Positions 1-9,003 of a DNA stretch of 64,000 bases are shown in pieces; the stretch's first letter is position 1; each line of letters begins with the position of its first letter. The stretch comes from Streptomyces sp. MMG1533 (lineage in GTDB: Bacteria > Actinomycetota > Actinomycetes > Streptomycetales > Streptomycetaceae). Location: NCBI RefSeq assembly GCF_001279775.1, contig NZ_LGDG01000167.1, positions 1 to 64,000 of the forward strand. The letters run 5' to 3'. Position numbers and translations under genes: made by a program. The notes beneath the pieces were generated by a model. That model ran no database searches. It was not told the origin of the DNA and saw only the letters and a list, made by a program, of their open reading frames with translations.

Positions 1-1
1 C

Positions 2-487
2 GGCCTCACCCAGGCCGACGCGGCCAACCGGATGGCCGGCTTCGTGCTGCTCGCCGTGGCGATGCGCCCGATGGGCGGCTGGCTGTCGGACCGCATCGGC
101 CCGGTGCGGGTGCTGGCCGGGGCCCTGGGCGTGGTGCTGGCCGGGGCGCTCACACAGTCCTTCGCACCGGCCCTGGCACCGGTGGGCACGATCGCCTTCC
201 TGGCCATGGCCGCCGCGCTGGGCGCGGGCAGCGGTGCGGTGTTCGCCCTGGTGGCCCTGATGGCCCCGGCGAACAAGGTCGGCTCGGTCACCGGCATCGT
301 CGGCGCCGCGGGCGGCCTGGGCGGCTTCGTGCCGCCGTTGCTGATGGGCTCGCTGTACGGCGCGTACGGCTCGTACGCGATCGGCCTGGTCCTCCTGGGT
401 GTGGTCGCGGCGGCGGCGCTGACCTTCACCGAAACCGGGGTGCGGCACGCACTCGCCCGTCGCACACCCACCGCCCACTCCCACTGA
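2..487 (+). CDS. narK: NarK-type nitrate/nitrite MFS transporter, C-terminal part (partial at window edge)
   Basis: The reading frame is already open at the window edge, so only about the last 161 residues are visible. They carry an MFS loop (GGWLSDRIGPVR) and a glycine-rich helix (GAAGGLGGFVPPLLMG) that matches the nitrate signature of the nitrate/nitrite porter (NNP) family. The rest is alternating hydrophobic helices ending in a short histidine-containing tail. Known members of the family import nitrate or exchange nitrate for nitrite across the cytoplasmic membrane. The gene converges on the next gene. The 5' half, start codon and neighbours lie outside the window, so import and exchange cannot be told apart. 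Confidence 0.85.
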   Translation, partial: GLTQADAANRMAGFVLLAVAMRPMGGWLSDRIGPVRVLAGALGVVLAGALTQSFAPALAPVGTIAFLAMAAALGAGSGAVFALVALMAPANKVGSVTGIVGAAGGLGGFVPPLLMGSLYGAYGSYAIGLVLLGVVAAAALTFTETGVRHALARRTPTAHSH

Positions 488-724
488 ACCGCGCAGAGCG
501 GAACCGAGTCCTTCGATGTGCGAGTACCGCGGCTGCCAGTCCGTGGCGACGATCGACGAGCTGACCCGCGAACACGACAAGTGGTGTCGGCGACGGCGTC
601 GCTCCACGGCAGCGGGCGGTCGGTTTTCCGCACGCGTCGTGAGCGGAGCCGGTCGGACTCGAAGCCACGGCCGCGGCGGATCGTGAGGCGCCCGAGCCGT
701 TCCACCCCGGAATCCGCTCCCCAC

Positions 725-752
725 CGCTTCCCGGTCGATCGGCCGGGAAGCG
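725..752. terminator. Convergent hairpin terminator candidate
   Basis: A 10-bp perfect stem (arms CGCTTCCCGG and CCGGGAAGCG) with an 8-nt loop lies between the ends of the rightward narK gene and the leftward SRPBCC gene. There is no T tract, which is common for Streptomyces terminators. Apart from this, the 488-800 gap shows no gene I can support. Confidence 0.5.
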
Positions 753-800
753 AAGCGTTCCGCGTTCGTCACCACCTCGCCGGCCATGAGCTCGGTGGAC

Positions 801-1352
801 TCAACCGGTGGCTGCACGTGTCTGGCCGGGTTGCTCGGCCAGCGCCTTGACGCCGCGCAAGGTGGCTTCCATGTTGGTGCGCAGCTCGGTGATCCGGAAG
901 GCCACGATCTCCTCTTCCCGCTCGGGCGTGCGGTCGATCGCCAGGCTGACCCCGGAGCGGCCCGGCCCGATGCGGGCGATCTGCCGTAGCCGGGTGCCGG
1001 CCCCCTCGGGCTCCAGTTCGAAGCGCCATGTGGCCAGCGGGCTTGCGGGGCGCGGTGACGGGGTGCCGAAGCGGCCGTCCTCGTCGACGACCGCCCAGCA
1101 GAACACCCGCTGCTCCTCCAGTTCGACGACGTGCGAGACGGTCCGCCACTCGCCGATCATCCGGTGGCGGTTGTACCCCGCGAAACGCGCCCCCTCCGCG
1201 GGCCCCTCCGCGCCTTCGAGCCACTCCGCACGCTGCAGTTCAGGGCTCAGGCGGGCCGACAGGGCGATGTCGGTCACCAGGCTCCACACCCTCGACGGAG
1301 CCGCTTCCACGTAGACGTCACAGCGCACACTCGGAGCTTCGGCGTATCGCAC
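801..1352 (-). CDS. SRPBCC-family (polyketide cyclase/dehydrase-like) protein at the end of the paa operon
   Basis: The 183-residue protein has the SRPBCC/Bet v1-like layout: an N-terminal strand with VEAAPSRVWSLVTDI, a central sheet (WRTVSHVVELEEQRVFCWAV, ATWRFELEPEGAGTRLRQ) and a long C-terminal helix (RTNMEATLRGVKALAEQ). This fold encloses a hydrophobic cavity and usually binds or cyclises hydrophobic ligands. The GTG start is chosen because GAGGAGG lies a few bases upstream. It is the last gene of the leftward paa run, 44 bp after paaE, so a role in handling aromatic or epoxide/oxepin intermediates is a reasonable inference. The sequence alone does not show its substrate. Confidence 0.75.
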   Translation of the reverse strand: MRYAEAPSVRCDVYVEAAPSRVWSLVTDIALSARLSPELQRAEWLEGAEGPAEGARFAGYNRHRMIGEWRTVSHVVELEEQRVFCWAVVDEDGRFGTPSPRPASPLATWRFELEPEGAGTRLRQIARIGPGRSGVSLAIDRTPEREEEIVAFRITELRTNMEATLRGVKALAEQPGQTRAATG

Positions 1353-1396
1353 GGGCTCTCCTCCTCGACGGGTCGGGTCGGGTCCGGTCTCGTGTC

Positions 1397-2497
1397 TCAG
1401 CTGTCGAAGTCGACCGTGAGAGTGTCGGAGGCGGCATAGGTCTGGCAGGTGAGGACGTAGCCCTTGGAGACCTCGGCCGGTTCCAGGGCGTAGTTGCGGC
1501 GCATGTCGGCGTCGCCGTCGGTGACGAGGGCGCGGCAGGTTCCGCAGACGCCGCCCTTGCACGCGAACGGCAGGTCGGGGCGGGCCTGTTGGGCACCGTC
1601 GAGGATGCTGCGCCGACGGGGCACGGCGAACGTGGTCGCCCGGCCGTCGAGGACCACGGTGACCTCGCTCGTCGGGCCCCGGTCGGTGGCGTCGTCGCGG
1701 TCGGTGGCGGGTGGGGCGGGCGGTTCCTCGTCCGCGTGGAACAGTTCCTGGTGGACACGGTCCGCCGGGACACCGAGTCCGTCGAGGAGCGCGCGGGCGT
1801 CGCGCACCATGCCGTGCGGGCCGCACAGCCACCAGTGGGCGACCTCCCGGACGTCGAGGAGAGCGTCCAGCAGTGCGGTGAGCCGCTCGGCGTCGAGTCG
1901 GCCGGAGAGCAACTCGGCCTCGCGCGGCTCGCGGGACAGGACGTGGGCGAGCTGGAAACGGGCCGGGTACCGGTCCTTCAGGTCGGCGAGTTCGTCCGCG
2001 AACATCACGGTGCCGGTGCGCCGGTTGCCGTACAGGAGCGTGACGCGCGAGTCCTCGTCCGCGGCGAGGACGGACGCGGCGATGGACAGCATCGGCGTGA
2101 CACCGGACCCGGCGGCGACGAGTACGTGGTGGCCGAGGCCGCCGGTACCGGTCAGATCCGGGCTGAACGCACCGGTCGGGGCCATCACCTGGAGGGTGTC
2201 CCCGGGGCGTATGCCGTGCACGAGCCAGGAGGAGAACAAGCCCTCCGGTACCACGCGGACGCCGATGCGCGGTGCCGTACCGGCCGGTGAGCAGATCGAG
2301 TACGAGCGCCGCTCGTCGCGACCGTCGATCTCGCGGCGCAGGGTGAGGCACTGTCCGGGCCGGAACGCGAACTCGGCGGCCAGGCGGTCGGGGACGTCGA
2401 AGGTGAGAGCGGCCGCGTCGGCGCACAGCGGCTCCACAGAGGAAACCCGCAGTGCGTGGAAGGCCGGGCGGCGGGGCCGAACAGGGGGCAGGGTCAT
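1397..2497 (-). CDS. paaE: Phenylacetyl-CoA epoxidase reductase subunit PaaE
   Basis: The protein has 366 residues. The N-terminal two thirds are a ferredoxin-NADP reductase-type module: FAD binding near RRSYSICS, and an NAD(P)H site around HHVLVAAGSGVTPMLSIAAS. The C-terminal third is a plant-type [2Fe-2S] ferredoxin with CKGGVCGTC plus a later LTCQ cysteine. PaaE passes electrons from NADPH to the di-iron PaaAC oxygenase, which epoxidises the ring of phenylacetyl-CoA. The ATG overlaps the paaD stop (ATGA), indicating translational coupling. Order and length match the PaaABCDE multicomponent system. Confidence 0.95.
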   Translation of the reverse strand: MTLPPVRPRRPAFHALRVSSVEPLCADAAALTFDVPDRLAAEFAFRPGQCLTLRREIDGRDERRSYSICSPAGTAPRIGVRVVPEGLFSSWLVHGIRPGDTLQVMAPTGAFSPDLTGTGGLGHHVLVAAGSGVTPMLSIAASVLAADEDSRVTLLYGNRRTGTVMFADELADLKDRYPARFQLAHVLSREPREAELLSGRLDAERLTALLDALLDVREVAHWWLCGPHGMVRDARALLDGLGVPADRVHQELFHADEEPPAPPATDRDDATDRGPTSEVTVVLDGRATTFAVPRRRSILDGAQQARPDLPFACKGGVCGTCRALVTDGDADMRRNYALEPAEVSKGYVLTCQTYAASDTLTVDFDS

Positions 2498-3012
2498 GGC
2501 AGGTCCTTGACGTGGGGGAACGGCTCCAGACAGGTACGGCAGCGCCGAAGTGCCGTGCAGGCGGTGGCGGCGAAGCGTGAGATCTCCTCGGTGTCGGCCG
2601 AGGCACAGCGCGGGCAGGGCACCTCGGCCGGCCCGATGGTCAGGTTCAGCCAGGTCCGGCCCTGTGCCGACCCCGGCGCGCCCCGTGGGCCGGGCGGTGC
2701 GATGCCGTGCTCCGCGAGTTTGCGGCGGCCCTCGTCGGTGATCCGATCGGTGGTCCACGGCGGGTCGAGCACCGTGACCACCCGAACGTCGGCGAAGCCG
2801 GCGGCCCGCAGCCGGGCCGCCACCTCGGCGCGCATCTCGGCCACGGCGGGGCAGCCCGCGTACGTCGGGGTGAGCCGCGCCTCGACGGTTCCGTCCGGTG
2901 TCACCTCGACGCCGCGCAGCACCCCGAGGTCGGCGAGCGTCAGCATCGGCAGTTCGGGGTCGGGGACCTCGGCGGCGATCCGCGACGCCCGCTCCGACGC
3001 CGCCGTCACCAC
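2494..3012 (-). CDS. paaD: Phenylacetyl-CoA epoxidase assembly subunit PaaD
   Basis: The 172-residue protein starts with a DUF59/MIP18 domain (VPDPELPMLTLADLGVLRGV, PTYAGCPA) as in iron-sulfur assembly proteins. It ends with a cysteine cluster (CPRCASADTEE, CTALRRCRTC) typical of PaaD. PaaD is thought to help mature the iron centres of the epoxidase. The GTG start lies inside the end of paaC (7-bp overlap); a second GTG follows directly, so the exact start is uncertain by one codon. The stop overlaps the start of paaE. Confidence 0.93.
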   Translation of the reverse strand: MVTAASERASRIAAEVPDPELPMLTLADLGVLRGVEVTPDGTVEARLTPTYAGCPAVAEMRAEVAARLRAAGFADVRVVTVLDPPWTTDRITDEGRRKLAEHGIAPPGPRGAPGSAQGRTWLNLTIGPAEVPCPRCASADTEEISRFAATACTALRRCRTCLEPFPHVKDLP

Positions 3013-3872
3013 GACGCGTCCGGGTGGGCGCGGGCGACGCTCTGCAGTTCGGCGAGGAGGGGCGCCAGGTGCGGGGTGTGTGCTCCGTTCCTGCCGGAGC
3101 CCGGAACCGGGGATGCCGGCGTGTCGAGCGGGGACACGTGATCGGACCGGTTCAGCCCGGCCTCGCCCAGCACGTGGAACAGCTCCAGCCGGGTCCGCGC
3201 GGCGACGGCGGCCGGATCCGCGCCGAGGCGCGCGGCCGCACGGTCCGTCAGCAACTCGTCCAGCCAGGGGGCGAGGGCGTGCAGCGCGGCCCGCACACGT
3301 CCGGCGGACTCGTCGGTGCCGTCACCGAGCCGTACCGTCCACTCCGCGGCGTAACGGCGGTGGTAGGCCAGCTCCTTGACACTCTTCGCGGCGATCGCGG
3401 CCAGCACCGGGTCGGGCGCCGCGGCGAGCGCCTCGCACACGGCCAGCCGCCAGACGGACAGCACCAGCAGACGGGTGACGGTGAAGGCGAAGTCGCCGCC
3501 CGGCAGTTCGGCGAGGCGTACGTTGCGGAAGTCCTCCGGGTCGCGGAAGTAGGCGTACGCGTCCTCGCCACGCCCCGTGCCGTCGGCCCGGCCCGCCCTG
3601 GCGTACAGCAGACGGGCCTGGCCGAGGAGGTCGAGGCCGATGTTGGCCAGCGCCAACTCCTCCTCCAGTTCCGGGGCGCGGGTGCACCACTCGGCCAGCC
3701 GCTGCGCGGACACCAGGGCGTCGTCGCCGAGTGCCAGACAGCAGGCGGCCAGGTCTTCCGCGTCGACCCCGTCGGGCACCGCCTGGTCGACACCGTGCAG
3801 CGGGTCGGTGAACCCGGTGCCGAATGCCCACCGCGCGTTGTCGCCGTCGACGTACAGGTCCTCGTCGGTCAT
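3006..3872 (-). CDS. paaC: Phenylacetyl-CoA epoxidase structural subunit PaaC
   Basis: The 288-residue ferritin-like helical protein contains ELALANIGLDLLGQARLLY, DFAFTVTRLLVLSVWRLAV and KSVKELAYHRRYAAEWTVRL, which are recognisable PaaC segments. PaaC pairs with the catalytic PaaA subunit and stabilises it. The ATG follows the paaB stop by 38 bp, the only real spacing within paaABCDE. The C-terminus overlaps paaD. Confidence 0.94.
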   Translation of the reverse strand: MTDEDLYVDGDNARWAFGTGFTDPLHGVDQAVPDGVDAEDLAACCLALGDDALVSAQRLAEWCTRAPELEEELALANIGLDLLGQARLLYARAGRADGTGRGEDAYAYFRDPEDFRNVRLAELPGGDFAFTVTRLLVLSVWRLAVCEALAAAPDPVLAAIAAKSVKELAYHRRYAAEWTVRLGDGTDESAGRVRAALHALAPWLDELLTDRAAARLGADPAAVAARTRLELFHVLGEAGLNRSDHVSPLDTPASPVPGSGRNGAHTPHLAPLLAELQSVARAHPDASW

Positions 3873-3910
3873 GCGCTGCTCCTGGATGTTCCTGGGGATG
3901 GCGGCCGTCC

Positions 3911-4207
3911 CTAGATGTGGGGGACGTCGTCGGGGATGTCGTAGAAGGTGGGGTGCCGGTAGACCTTGTCGCCGCTGGGCGCGAAGAAGGGGTCCTTCTC
4001 GTCGGGCGCGGAGGCGGCGATGGTGTCCGAGCGCACGGCCCAGATGCTCACGCCCTCGTTGCGTCGGGTGTAGAGATCGCGGGCGTGCAGGAGGGCCATC
4101 TCGTCGTCGGCGGCGCGCAGGGAGCCGACGTGGACGTGGTTGAGCCCGCGCTTGCCGCGCACGAAGACCTCGTACAGCGGCCAGTCGTCTGTGCTCGTCG
4201 TGCTCAT
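3911..4207 (-). CDS. paaB: Phenylacetyl-CoA epoxidase subunit PaaB
   Basis: The short protein (98 residues) has the family pattern [20 protein letters not shown] and [19 protein letters not shown], then a conserved tail. PaaB bridges PaaAC heterodimers in the epoxidase complex. It starts with ATG inside the paaA stop (4-bp ATGA overlap), so its translation is coupled to paaA. Confidence 0.95.
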   Translation of the reverse strand: MSTTSTDDWPLYEVFVRGKRGLNHVHVGSLRAADDEMALLHARDLYTRRNEGVSIWAVRSDTIAASAPDEKDPFFAPSGDKVYRHPTFYDIPDDVPHI

Positions 4208-5178
4208 GCCGCCGCTCCTTCCTGAAGTCGGGCCGTCCGCTTGGCCGCGTGCACGGCGGCGGCCCGCCGTACCCAGGCACCCTCCTCGTGCGCGGCCCGG
4301 CGACGGGCGATCCGTTCGGCGTTGCACGGTCCGTCACCGGAGACGACCCGCTTCAGCTCGTCCCAGTCGGGGGCGGAGAAGTCGTGGTGGCCGCGCTCCT
4401 CGTTCCACCGCAGGCCCGGGTCGGGCAGGGTGACGCCCAGCTTCTCCGCCTGCGGGACGGTCATGTCGACGAAGCGCTGCCGCAGGACGTCGTTGGAGTG
4501 CCGCTTGATCCTCCAGGCAATGGACCGCGCCGAGTTGGGGGAGTCGTCGTCGGGCGGGCCGAACATCATCAGCGACGGCCACCACCAGCGGTCGACGGCG
4601 TCCTGCACCATGGCCCGCTGTTCGTCGGTGCCGCGCATCATGGTCAGCAGCAGTTCGTAGCCCTGCCGCTGGTGGAAGGACTCCTCCTTGCAGACGCGGA
4701 CCATGGCACGTCCGTACGGGCCGTACGAGGTACGGCACAGCGGGACCTGGTTGCAGATGGCCGCCCCGTCCACGAACCAGCCGATCACTCCGACGTCGGC
4801 GAAGGTGCGGGTGGGGTAGTTGAAGATCGAGGAGTACTTCTGACGGCCGTCGATCAGCCGCTCCGTCAGCTCCGTGCGGTCGGCGCCGAGCGTCTCGGCC
4901 GCCGAGTAGAGGTAGAGCCCGTGCCCCGCCTCGTCCTGCACCTTGGCGAAGAGGATCGCCTTGCGGCGCAGCGAGGGCGCCCGGGTGATCCACTCGCCCT
5001 CCGGCTGCATGCCGATGACCTCGGAGTGGGCGTGCTGGGCGATCTGCCGGACGAGCGTGGCCCGGTAGGCGTCGGGCATCCAGTCGCGGGGCTCGATGCG
5101 CTGGTCACGGGCGATGGTGTTCTCGAAGACGGCCTCGGGGGCGTACTGCCCCGGGGGCGCTGCGGTGGGGTTGTTCAC
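4204..5178 (-). CDS. paaA: Phenylacetyl-CoA epoxidase catalytic (di-iron) subunit PaaA
   Basis: The 324-residue protein has two ExxH metal motifs in ferritin-like helices (EAGHGLY and ESFHQRQG), as expected for the di-iron site that epoxidises the ring of phenylacetyl-CoA. The sequence is collinear with PaaA from start ([21 protein letters not shown]) to end. It starts with GTG and is the first gene of the ABCDE block. It lies 126 bp after paaG, and this gap contains a short tandem repeat, so an internal promoter is possible. Confidence 0.95.
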   Translation of the reverse strand: MNNPTAAPPGQYAPEAVFENTIARDQRIEPRDWMPDAYRATLVRQIAQHAHSEVIGMQPEGEWITRAPSLRRKAILFAKVQDEAGHGLYLYSAAETLGADRTELTERLIDGRQKYSSIFNYPTRTFADVGVIGWFVDGAAICNQVPLCRTSYGPYGRAMVRVCKEESFHQRQGYELLLTMMRGTDEQRAMVQDAVDRWWWPSLMMFGPPDDDSPNSARSIAWRIKRHSNDVLRQRFVDMTVPQAEKLGVTLPDPGLRWNEERGHHDFSAPDWDELKRVVSGDGPCNAERIARRRAAHEEGAWVRRAAAVHAAKRTARLQEGAAA

Positions 5179-5224
5179 GAGGGCGATGTCCTGTCGTGGT
5201 CGGTGGCGCGGGGTGGTCGGTGGT

Positions 5225-5267
5225 GGTGAGTGGTGCGGAGTGGTGAGTGGTGCGGAGTGGTGCGGAA
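5225..5267. repeat. 17-bp tandem repeat in the paaG-paaA gap
   Basis: The unit GGTGAGTGGTGCGGAGT occurs twice exactly (5225-5241 and 5242-5258) and a third time partially. It fills most of the only sizeable gap between paaG and paaA. No coding function is evident. It may be replication slippage or a local regulatory spacer. Confidence 0.8.
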
Positions 5268-5304
5268 TGCTGAGTGGCCGGTTGTGGGCGTTGGGCGGGA
5301 GTGG

Positions 5305-6135
5305 TCAGTGGCCGCGGAAGACCGGGTCGCGGCGTTCCAGGAAGGCCGTGACGGCCTCGTGGTGGTCGCCGGTGGCGCCGAGCCGGCGCTGGACGACCGC
5401 CTCGCGTTCCAGCGCGGCCGGCAGCGTCGAGGCGCCCGCGGACCGCAGCAGCGCCTTGGTCTCCCGGTACGCGGCGGTGGGGCCGTCGGCGAGGCGACGG
5501 GCGAGGGCCAGCCCTTCGGCCGCGGCCCGGCCGTCCGGTACGACGCGGTGCACCAGCCCCCACTCCTGGGCGTCCCGCGCGGAGAAGCGGTCGCCCAGCA
5601 GCATGAGCCCGCCGGTCCGGGAGGGGCCGAGCTGACGGACGAGGGCCCGGGCGACCCCGGAGTCGGAGGCCAGCGCGAGGTTGCCGAAGGCGGTCGCGAA
5701 CCGGGCGCTCTCGCCGGCCACACGCACGTCGCCGCAGAGCGCGATGCCGAGCCCCGCCCCCACGCAGGCGCCCTCCACGGCCACGACGAGCGGCACATGC
5801 AGCCCGTTCAGCTCCTTCACCAGGGGGTTGTAGTCGTTGGGGACGTTGGCGAAGGCCTTCGCCGGCGCGGTGCCGAGCAGCCGGGCGTGCTCCTTGAGGT
5901 CCTGCCCGACGCAGAAGTGCTTGCCGTGTGCCGTGAGCAGGGCCGCCCGGACGCCGCGTGCGGTGTCCGTCGTCAGGCGCCGCGCGGCCAGGAGGAGCGC
6001 GCCGCGCAGGTGCGCGTCGAGCGCGTTGCCGCTGCCGGAACCGCACATTTCGAGGACCGCGACGCCGTCGGTGACGTCGTACGTCACTCCGTACGAGCGG
6101 GCCGCCCGCGCGGCCGTGCCGCTGTCGTTCACCAT
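5305..6135 (-). CDS. paaG: Enoyl-CoA hydratase/isomerase, PaaG-like oxepin-CoA isomerase
   Basis: The 276-residue crotonase-fold protein has an oxyanion-hole segment (HGKHFCVGQDLKEH) and a second active-site segment (GNLALASDSGVARAL). The Asp there fits a PaaG-type isomerase better than the paired glutamates of hydratases. PaaG converts ring-epoxide phenylacetyl-CoA to the oxepin and later shifts a double bond. Its ATG overlaps the end of paaH by 7 bp. PaaG versus another isomerase is inferred from this residue and from context. Confidence 0.82.
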   Translation of the reverse strand: MVNDSGTAARAARSYGVTYDVTDGVAVLEMCGSGSGNALDAHLRGALLLAARRLTTDTARGVRAALLTAHGKHFCVGQDLKEHARLLGTAPAKAFANVPNDYNPLVKELNGLHVPLVVAVEGACVGAGLGIALCGDVRVAGESARFATAFGNLALASDSGVARALVRQLGPSRTGGLMLLGDRFSARDAQEWGLVHRVVPDGRAAAEGLALARRLADGPTAAYRETKALLRSAGASTLPAALEREAVVQRRLGATGDHHEAVTAFLERRDPVFRGH

Positions 6136-6992
6136 CGGTAGAACCCCTGACCGGTCTTGCGGCCCAGCTCACCGCGGGCGACCTTCTCCCGCAGCAGCCG
6201 CGGCGGCACGAACCGCTCGCCGAGCGTCGTGTGCAGGTGCTCCGCGATGGCGAGCCGTACGTCGAGTCCCACCACGTCGGTGAGGCGCAGCGGGCCCATC
6301 GGGTGCCGGTAGCCGAGGCGCATGGCCGTGTCGATGGCCTCCGGGTCGGCGACCTGCTCCTCGACCATGCGGATCGCCTCAAGACCGAGGGCGAGGCCGA
6401 GGCGGCTGCTGGCGAACCCGGGTGAGTCCTTGACGACGACGTCCTGTTTGCCGAGGGCGTGTGTCCAGCGGACCGCCGCGGCCCGGGTCGCTCCGGTGGT
6501 GTCGGGGGCCAGGACCAGTTCGACGAGGGCGGAGACGGGCACGGGGTTGAAGAAGTGCATCCCCAGGAACCGCCCGGGCCTGCGCAGGGCCGCCGCGAGT
6601 TCGGTGACGGACAGGGAACTGGTGTTGCTGGCCAGCAGGCACCCCTCGTGCACGACGTCCTCGGCGGCGGCGAGCAACCCGGCCTTGAGAGCCGCGTCTT
6701 CCGGGACCGCCTCGACGACCAGGTCCGCGTCGTGGGGCAGTTCCGCGACCGAGGAGACGACGGCGACACGGTCCGCCACGTCGAGGTCCGACGGCCCTGT
6801 GAGCGTCCCGCGCTCGGCCGCCTGCCGAAGCCCCGTGGTGATCCGCTCCAGTGCGGCGGCGGCCGCCGAGCCGTCGCGTTCCACGACGACCACGCGTGAT
6901 CCGGCGGCCGCGAAGGACTGGGCGATACCGGCGCCCATGCGACCGCCGCCGATCACCCCCACCACGCGGGGGGATGCTGTTGCCGAGGTCAT
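6129..6992 (-). CDS. paaH: 3-hydroxyacyl-CoA dehydrogenase PaaH
   Basis: The 287-residue protein has a Rossmann NAD site at the N-terminus ([14 protein letters not shown]), the conserved [11 protein letters not shown] segment, the catalytic region [10 protein letters not shown], and the C-terminal [11 protein letters not shown]. It oxidises 3-hydroxyadipyl-CoA to 3-oxoadipyl-CoA in the phenylacetate pathway. The ATG sits in an ATGA overlap with the upstream hydratase gene. The length matches single-domain dehydrogenases (about 285 residues). Confidence 0.9.
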   Translation of the reverse strand: MTSATASPRVVGVIGGGRMGAGIAQSFAAAGSRVVVVERDGSAAAAALERITTGLRQAAERGTLTGPSDLDVADRVAVVSSVAELPHDADLVVEAVPEDAALKAGLLAAAEDVVHEGCLLASNTSSLSVTELAAALRRPGRFLGMHFFNPVPVSALVELVLAPDTTGATRAAAVRWTHALGKQDVVVKDSPGFASSRLGLALGLEAIRMVEEQVADPEAIDTAMRLGYRHPMGPLRLTDVVGLDVRLAIAEHLHTTLGERFVPPRLLREKVARGELGRKTGQGFYRW

Positions 6993-7825
6993 GCCCGGCC
7001 TCCCTTCTTGTCCAGGAAGCGCGTCATGCGCTCCTCCTTGTCCGGGCTCTCGAAGAGCACCGCCTGGGCGAGGTCGTCGGCCACGGGATGGGCCCCCGGG
7101 GCGTCGGTGACGAGCTTCGTGAGCCGCAGGGCGAGCGCCGAGGAGCGGGCCATCCGGTCCAGCAGCGCGTGTGCCTCGGCGGCCAGCCGGTCCGTCGGTA
7201 CGACGTCCATGACCAGCCCGCAGGCGAGTGCGGCCCGGGCGTCGAGGGTGCGTCCGGCGAGCAGGACCTGCTTGGCCACCGACTCGCCCACCAGTTCGCG
7301 CAGTCGCCAGCACGCACCGGCGGCGGCGAGGATGCCCAGGCCCGGTTCGGGGTTGCCGAAGACCGCGCCCGGCCCGGCGATCCTGAGGTCGCAGGCGTAC
7401 GCCAACTCGGCACCGCCGCCCAGCGCCCAGCCCGGCACGGCGGCCACGGTGGGCAGGGGCAGCCTGCGCACCCGCTCGAACAGGCGGCTGTTGATCCCCT
7501 CCAGGGCCTCGTCCCGGCCGCGCCGCCGCAGTTCGCCGATGTCGGCACCGCCGGCGAAGACCCCGCCGTGCCCGGTGAGCAGGAGGAGCTTCGGGGCGCG
7601 CTCCAACTCGTCGCACACACGGTGCAGTTCAGCGATCATGCGGCCGTTGATGGCGTTGCGGGCGGCGGGCCGGCGCAGGGTGACGACCACCCGGTCCGTG
7701 CGCTCCTCGACCGACAGCGTCTCGTACGCCGGTTTCTCGTACGCCGGTTTCTCGTACGGCGCGTTCTCGTACGGCGCGTTCGCGTACGCCGGCGTCTCGT
7801 ATGCCGGTTTGTCGCGCGTGCTCAT
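6989..7825 (-). CDS. paaF: Enoyl-CoA hydratase, PaaF-like, with an N-terminal pentapeptide-repeat extension
   Basis: The 278-residue crotonase has both hydratase glutamates in expected places ([12 protein letters not shown] and GNPEPGLGI) and an oxyanion segment [10 protein letters not shown]. It would hydrate 2,3-dehydroadipyl-CoA. The first 35 residues are unusual: six tandem pentapeptides of the form K/T/N-P/A-A/P-Y-E/A ([30 protein letters not shown]) precede the normal start of the fold. The ATG overlaps the thiolase stop by 4 bp. A later start is possible, but the only start codons downstream are inside the fold, so the extension is probably translated. Confidence 0.83.
   Translation of the reverse strand: MSTRDKPAYETPAYANAPYENAPYEKPAYEKPAYETLSVEERTDRVVVTLRRPAARNAINGRMIAELHRVCDELERAPKLLLLTGHGGVFAGGADIGELRRRGRDEALEGINSRLFERVRRLPLPTVAAVPGWALGGGAELAYACDLRIAGPGAVFGNPEPGLGILAAAGACWRLRELVGESVAKQVLLAGRTLDARAALACGLVMDVVPTDRLAAEAHALLDRMARSSALALRLTKLVTDAPGAHPVADDLAQAVLFESPDKEERMTRFLDKKGGRA
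7720..7809 (-). repeat. Six 15-bp tandem units encoding pentapeptides
   Basis: Six consecutive 15-bp units (consensus on the plus strand TCTCGTACGCCGGTT) lie inside the 5' end of the paaF-like gene and keep its reading frame. Units 1-2 and units 3-4 are identical pairs, and units 5 and 6 differ slightly. Confidence 0.92.
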
Positions 7826-9003
7826 ACGCGCTCCACGAGCATGGCCACGCCCTGTCCGACCCCGACGCAGAGGGTCGCCAGGCCTCGCCGGCCGCCCTCC
7901 CGTTCCAGTCGGCCCAGCAGGGTGAGCAGGATGCGGGCGCCGGAGGCGCCCAGGGGGTGTCCGAGGGCGATGGCGCCGCCGTCGGCGTTGACGCTGTCCG
8001 GGTCGAGCTTCAGCCGGTGCGTGACCGCGAGGGCCTGGGCGGCGAAGGCCTCGTTGAGTTCGATCGCGTCGAGGTCCTCGGCCGTCCAGCCGGCCCGCTC
8101 CAGGGCCTTGGCGGTGGCCGGCACCGGGCCGAGCCCCATCAGACGGGGCTCGACCCCGGCCGAGGCGGCGGTGACGACCCGGGCCCGGGGAGTCAGCCCG
8201 TAGCGCTCCACCGCCGCCCCGCTCGCCACGACCAGGGCGGCAGCCCCGTCGGACAGCGGCGAGGAGTTGCCCGCCGTGACGATGCCGCCCGGGCGGAAGA
8301 CGGTGCGCAGGCCGCTCAGCTTCTCCAACGTGGTGGTCGGACGCGGCCCTTCGTCCTCGGTCACCTCACCGTCCGCCACCGGCACCGGGACGATCTCCGG
8401 CACGAAGTGGCCCGCCGTCCGCGCGGCCAGCGCCCGACGGTGGCTGCGCAATGCGAAGGCGTCCGCCTCCAGGCGGCTGATGCGGTCCAGGGCGGCGACC
8501 TCCTCCGCGGTCTCACCCATCGACAAGGTCGTGGTCGCGGGGAAGCGCGGGTTGGTGAAGCGCCAGCCGAGTGAGGTGTCGTGGACGTCGCCGGGCCGGG
8601 ACCAGGGTGTGCCCGGCTTGGCCATCACCCACGGCGCACGGGTCATCGACTCGACCCCGCCGGCCACGACCACCCCGGCCTCGCCCGCCCGTATCGACTG
8701 CGCGGCGGACGCGACGGCCGTAAGCCCCGAGGCGCACAGCCGGTTGACGGTGTATCCGGGCACGGTGTGCGGAAGTCCGGCCAGCAGTACGGCCATCCGC
8801 GCGACGTCACGGTTGTCCTCGCCGGCCTGGTTCGCGGCGCCGAGGATCACCTCGTCCACGGAGTCGGCCGGGATCCCGGCGCGGCGCACGGCCTCGCCGA
8901 CGACGAGCGCGGCCAGGTCGTCGGGGCGCACGCAGGCCAGGGCACCGCCGTAACGGCCCTGCGGGGTACGGGCCCCGTCGATCAGATAGACCTCATCGGA
9001 CAT
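7822..9003 (-). CDS. paaJ: 3-oxoadipyl-CoA/acetyl-CoA thiolase (PaaJ/PcaF type)
   Basis: The 393-residue thiolase has all catalytic parts: nucleophile Cys90 in NRLCASGL, His349 in [11 protein letters not shown] and Cys379 in [10 protein letters not shown]. It would split 3-oxoadipyl-CoA into succinyl-CoA and acetyl-CoA, the last step of the phenylacetate pathway. The gene overlaps paaN by 11 bp and the paaF-like gene by 4 bp. A general thiolase cannot be excluded, but the operon position supports this role. Confidence 0.9.
   Translation of the reverse strand: MSDEVYLIDGARTPQGRYGGALACVRPDDLAALVVGEAVRRAGIPADSVDEVILGAANQAGEDNRDVARMAVLLAGLPHTVPGYTVNRLCASGLTAVASAAQSIRAGEAGVVVAGGVESMTRAPWVMAKPGTPWSRPGDVHDTSLGWRFTNPRFPATTTLSMGETAEEVAALDRISRLEADAFALRSHRRALAARTAGHFVPEIVPVPVADGEVTEDEGPRPTTTLEKLSGLRTVFRPGGIVTAGNSSPLSDGAAALVVASGAAVERYGLTPRARVVTAASAGVEPRLMGLGPVPATAKALERAGWTAEDLDAIELNEAFAAQALAVTHRLKLDPDSVNADGGAIALGHPLGASGARILLTLLGRLEREGGRRGLATLCVGVGQGVAMLVERV

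Noticed and set aside
4249..5229. A 326-codon plus-strand ORF opposite paaA
   Set aside because: Low-complexity Val/Gly/Asp-rich shadow; PaaA on the other strand is unmistakable.
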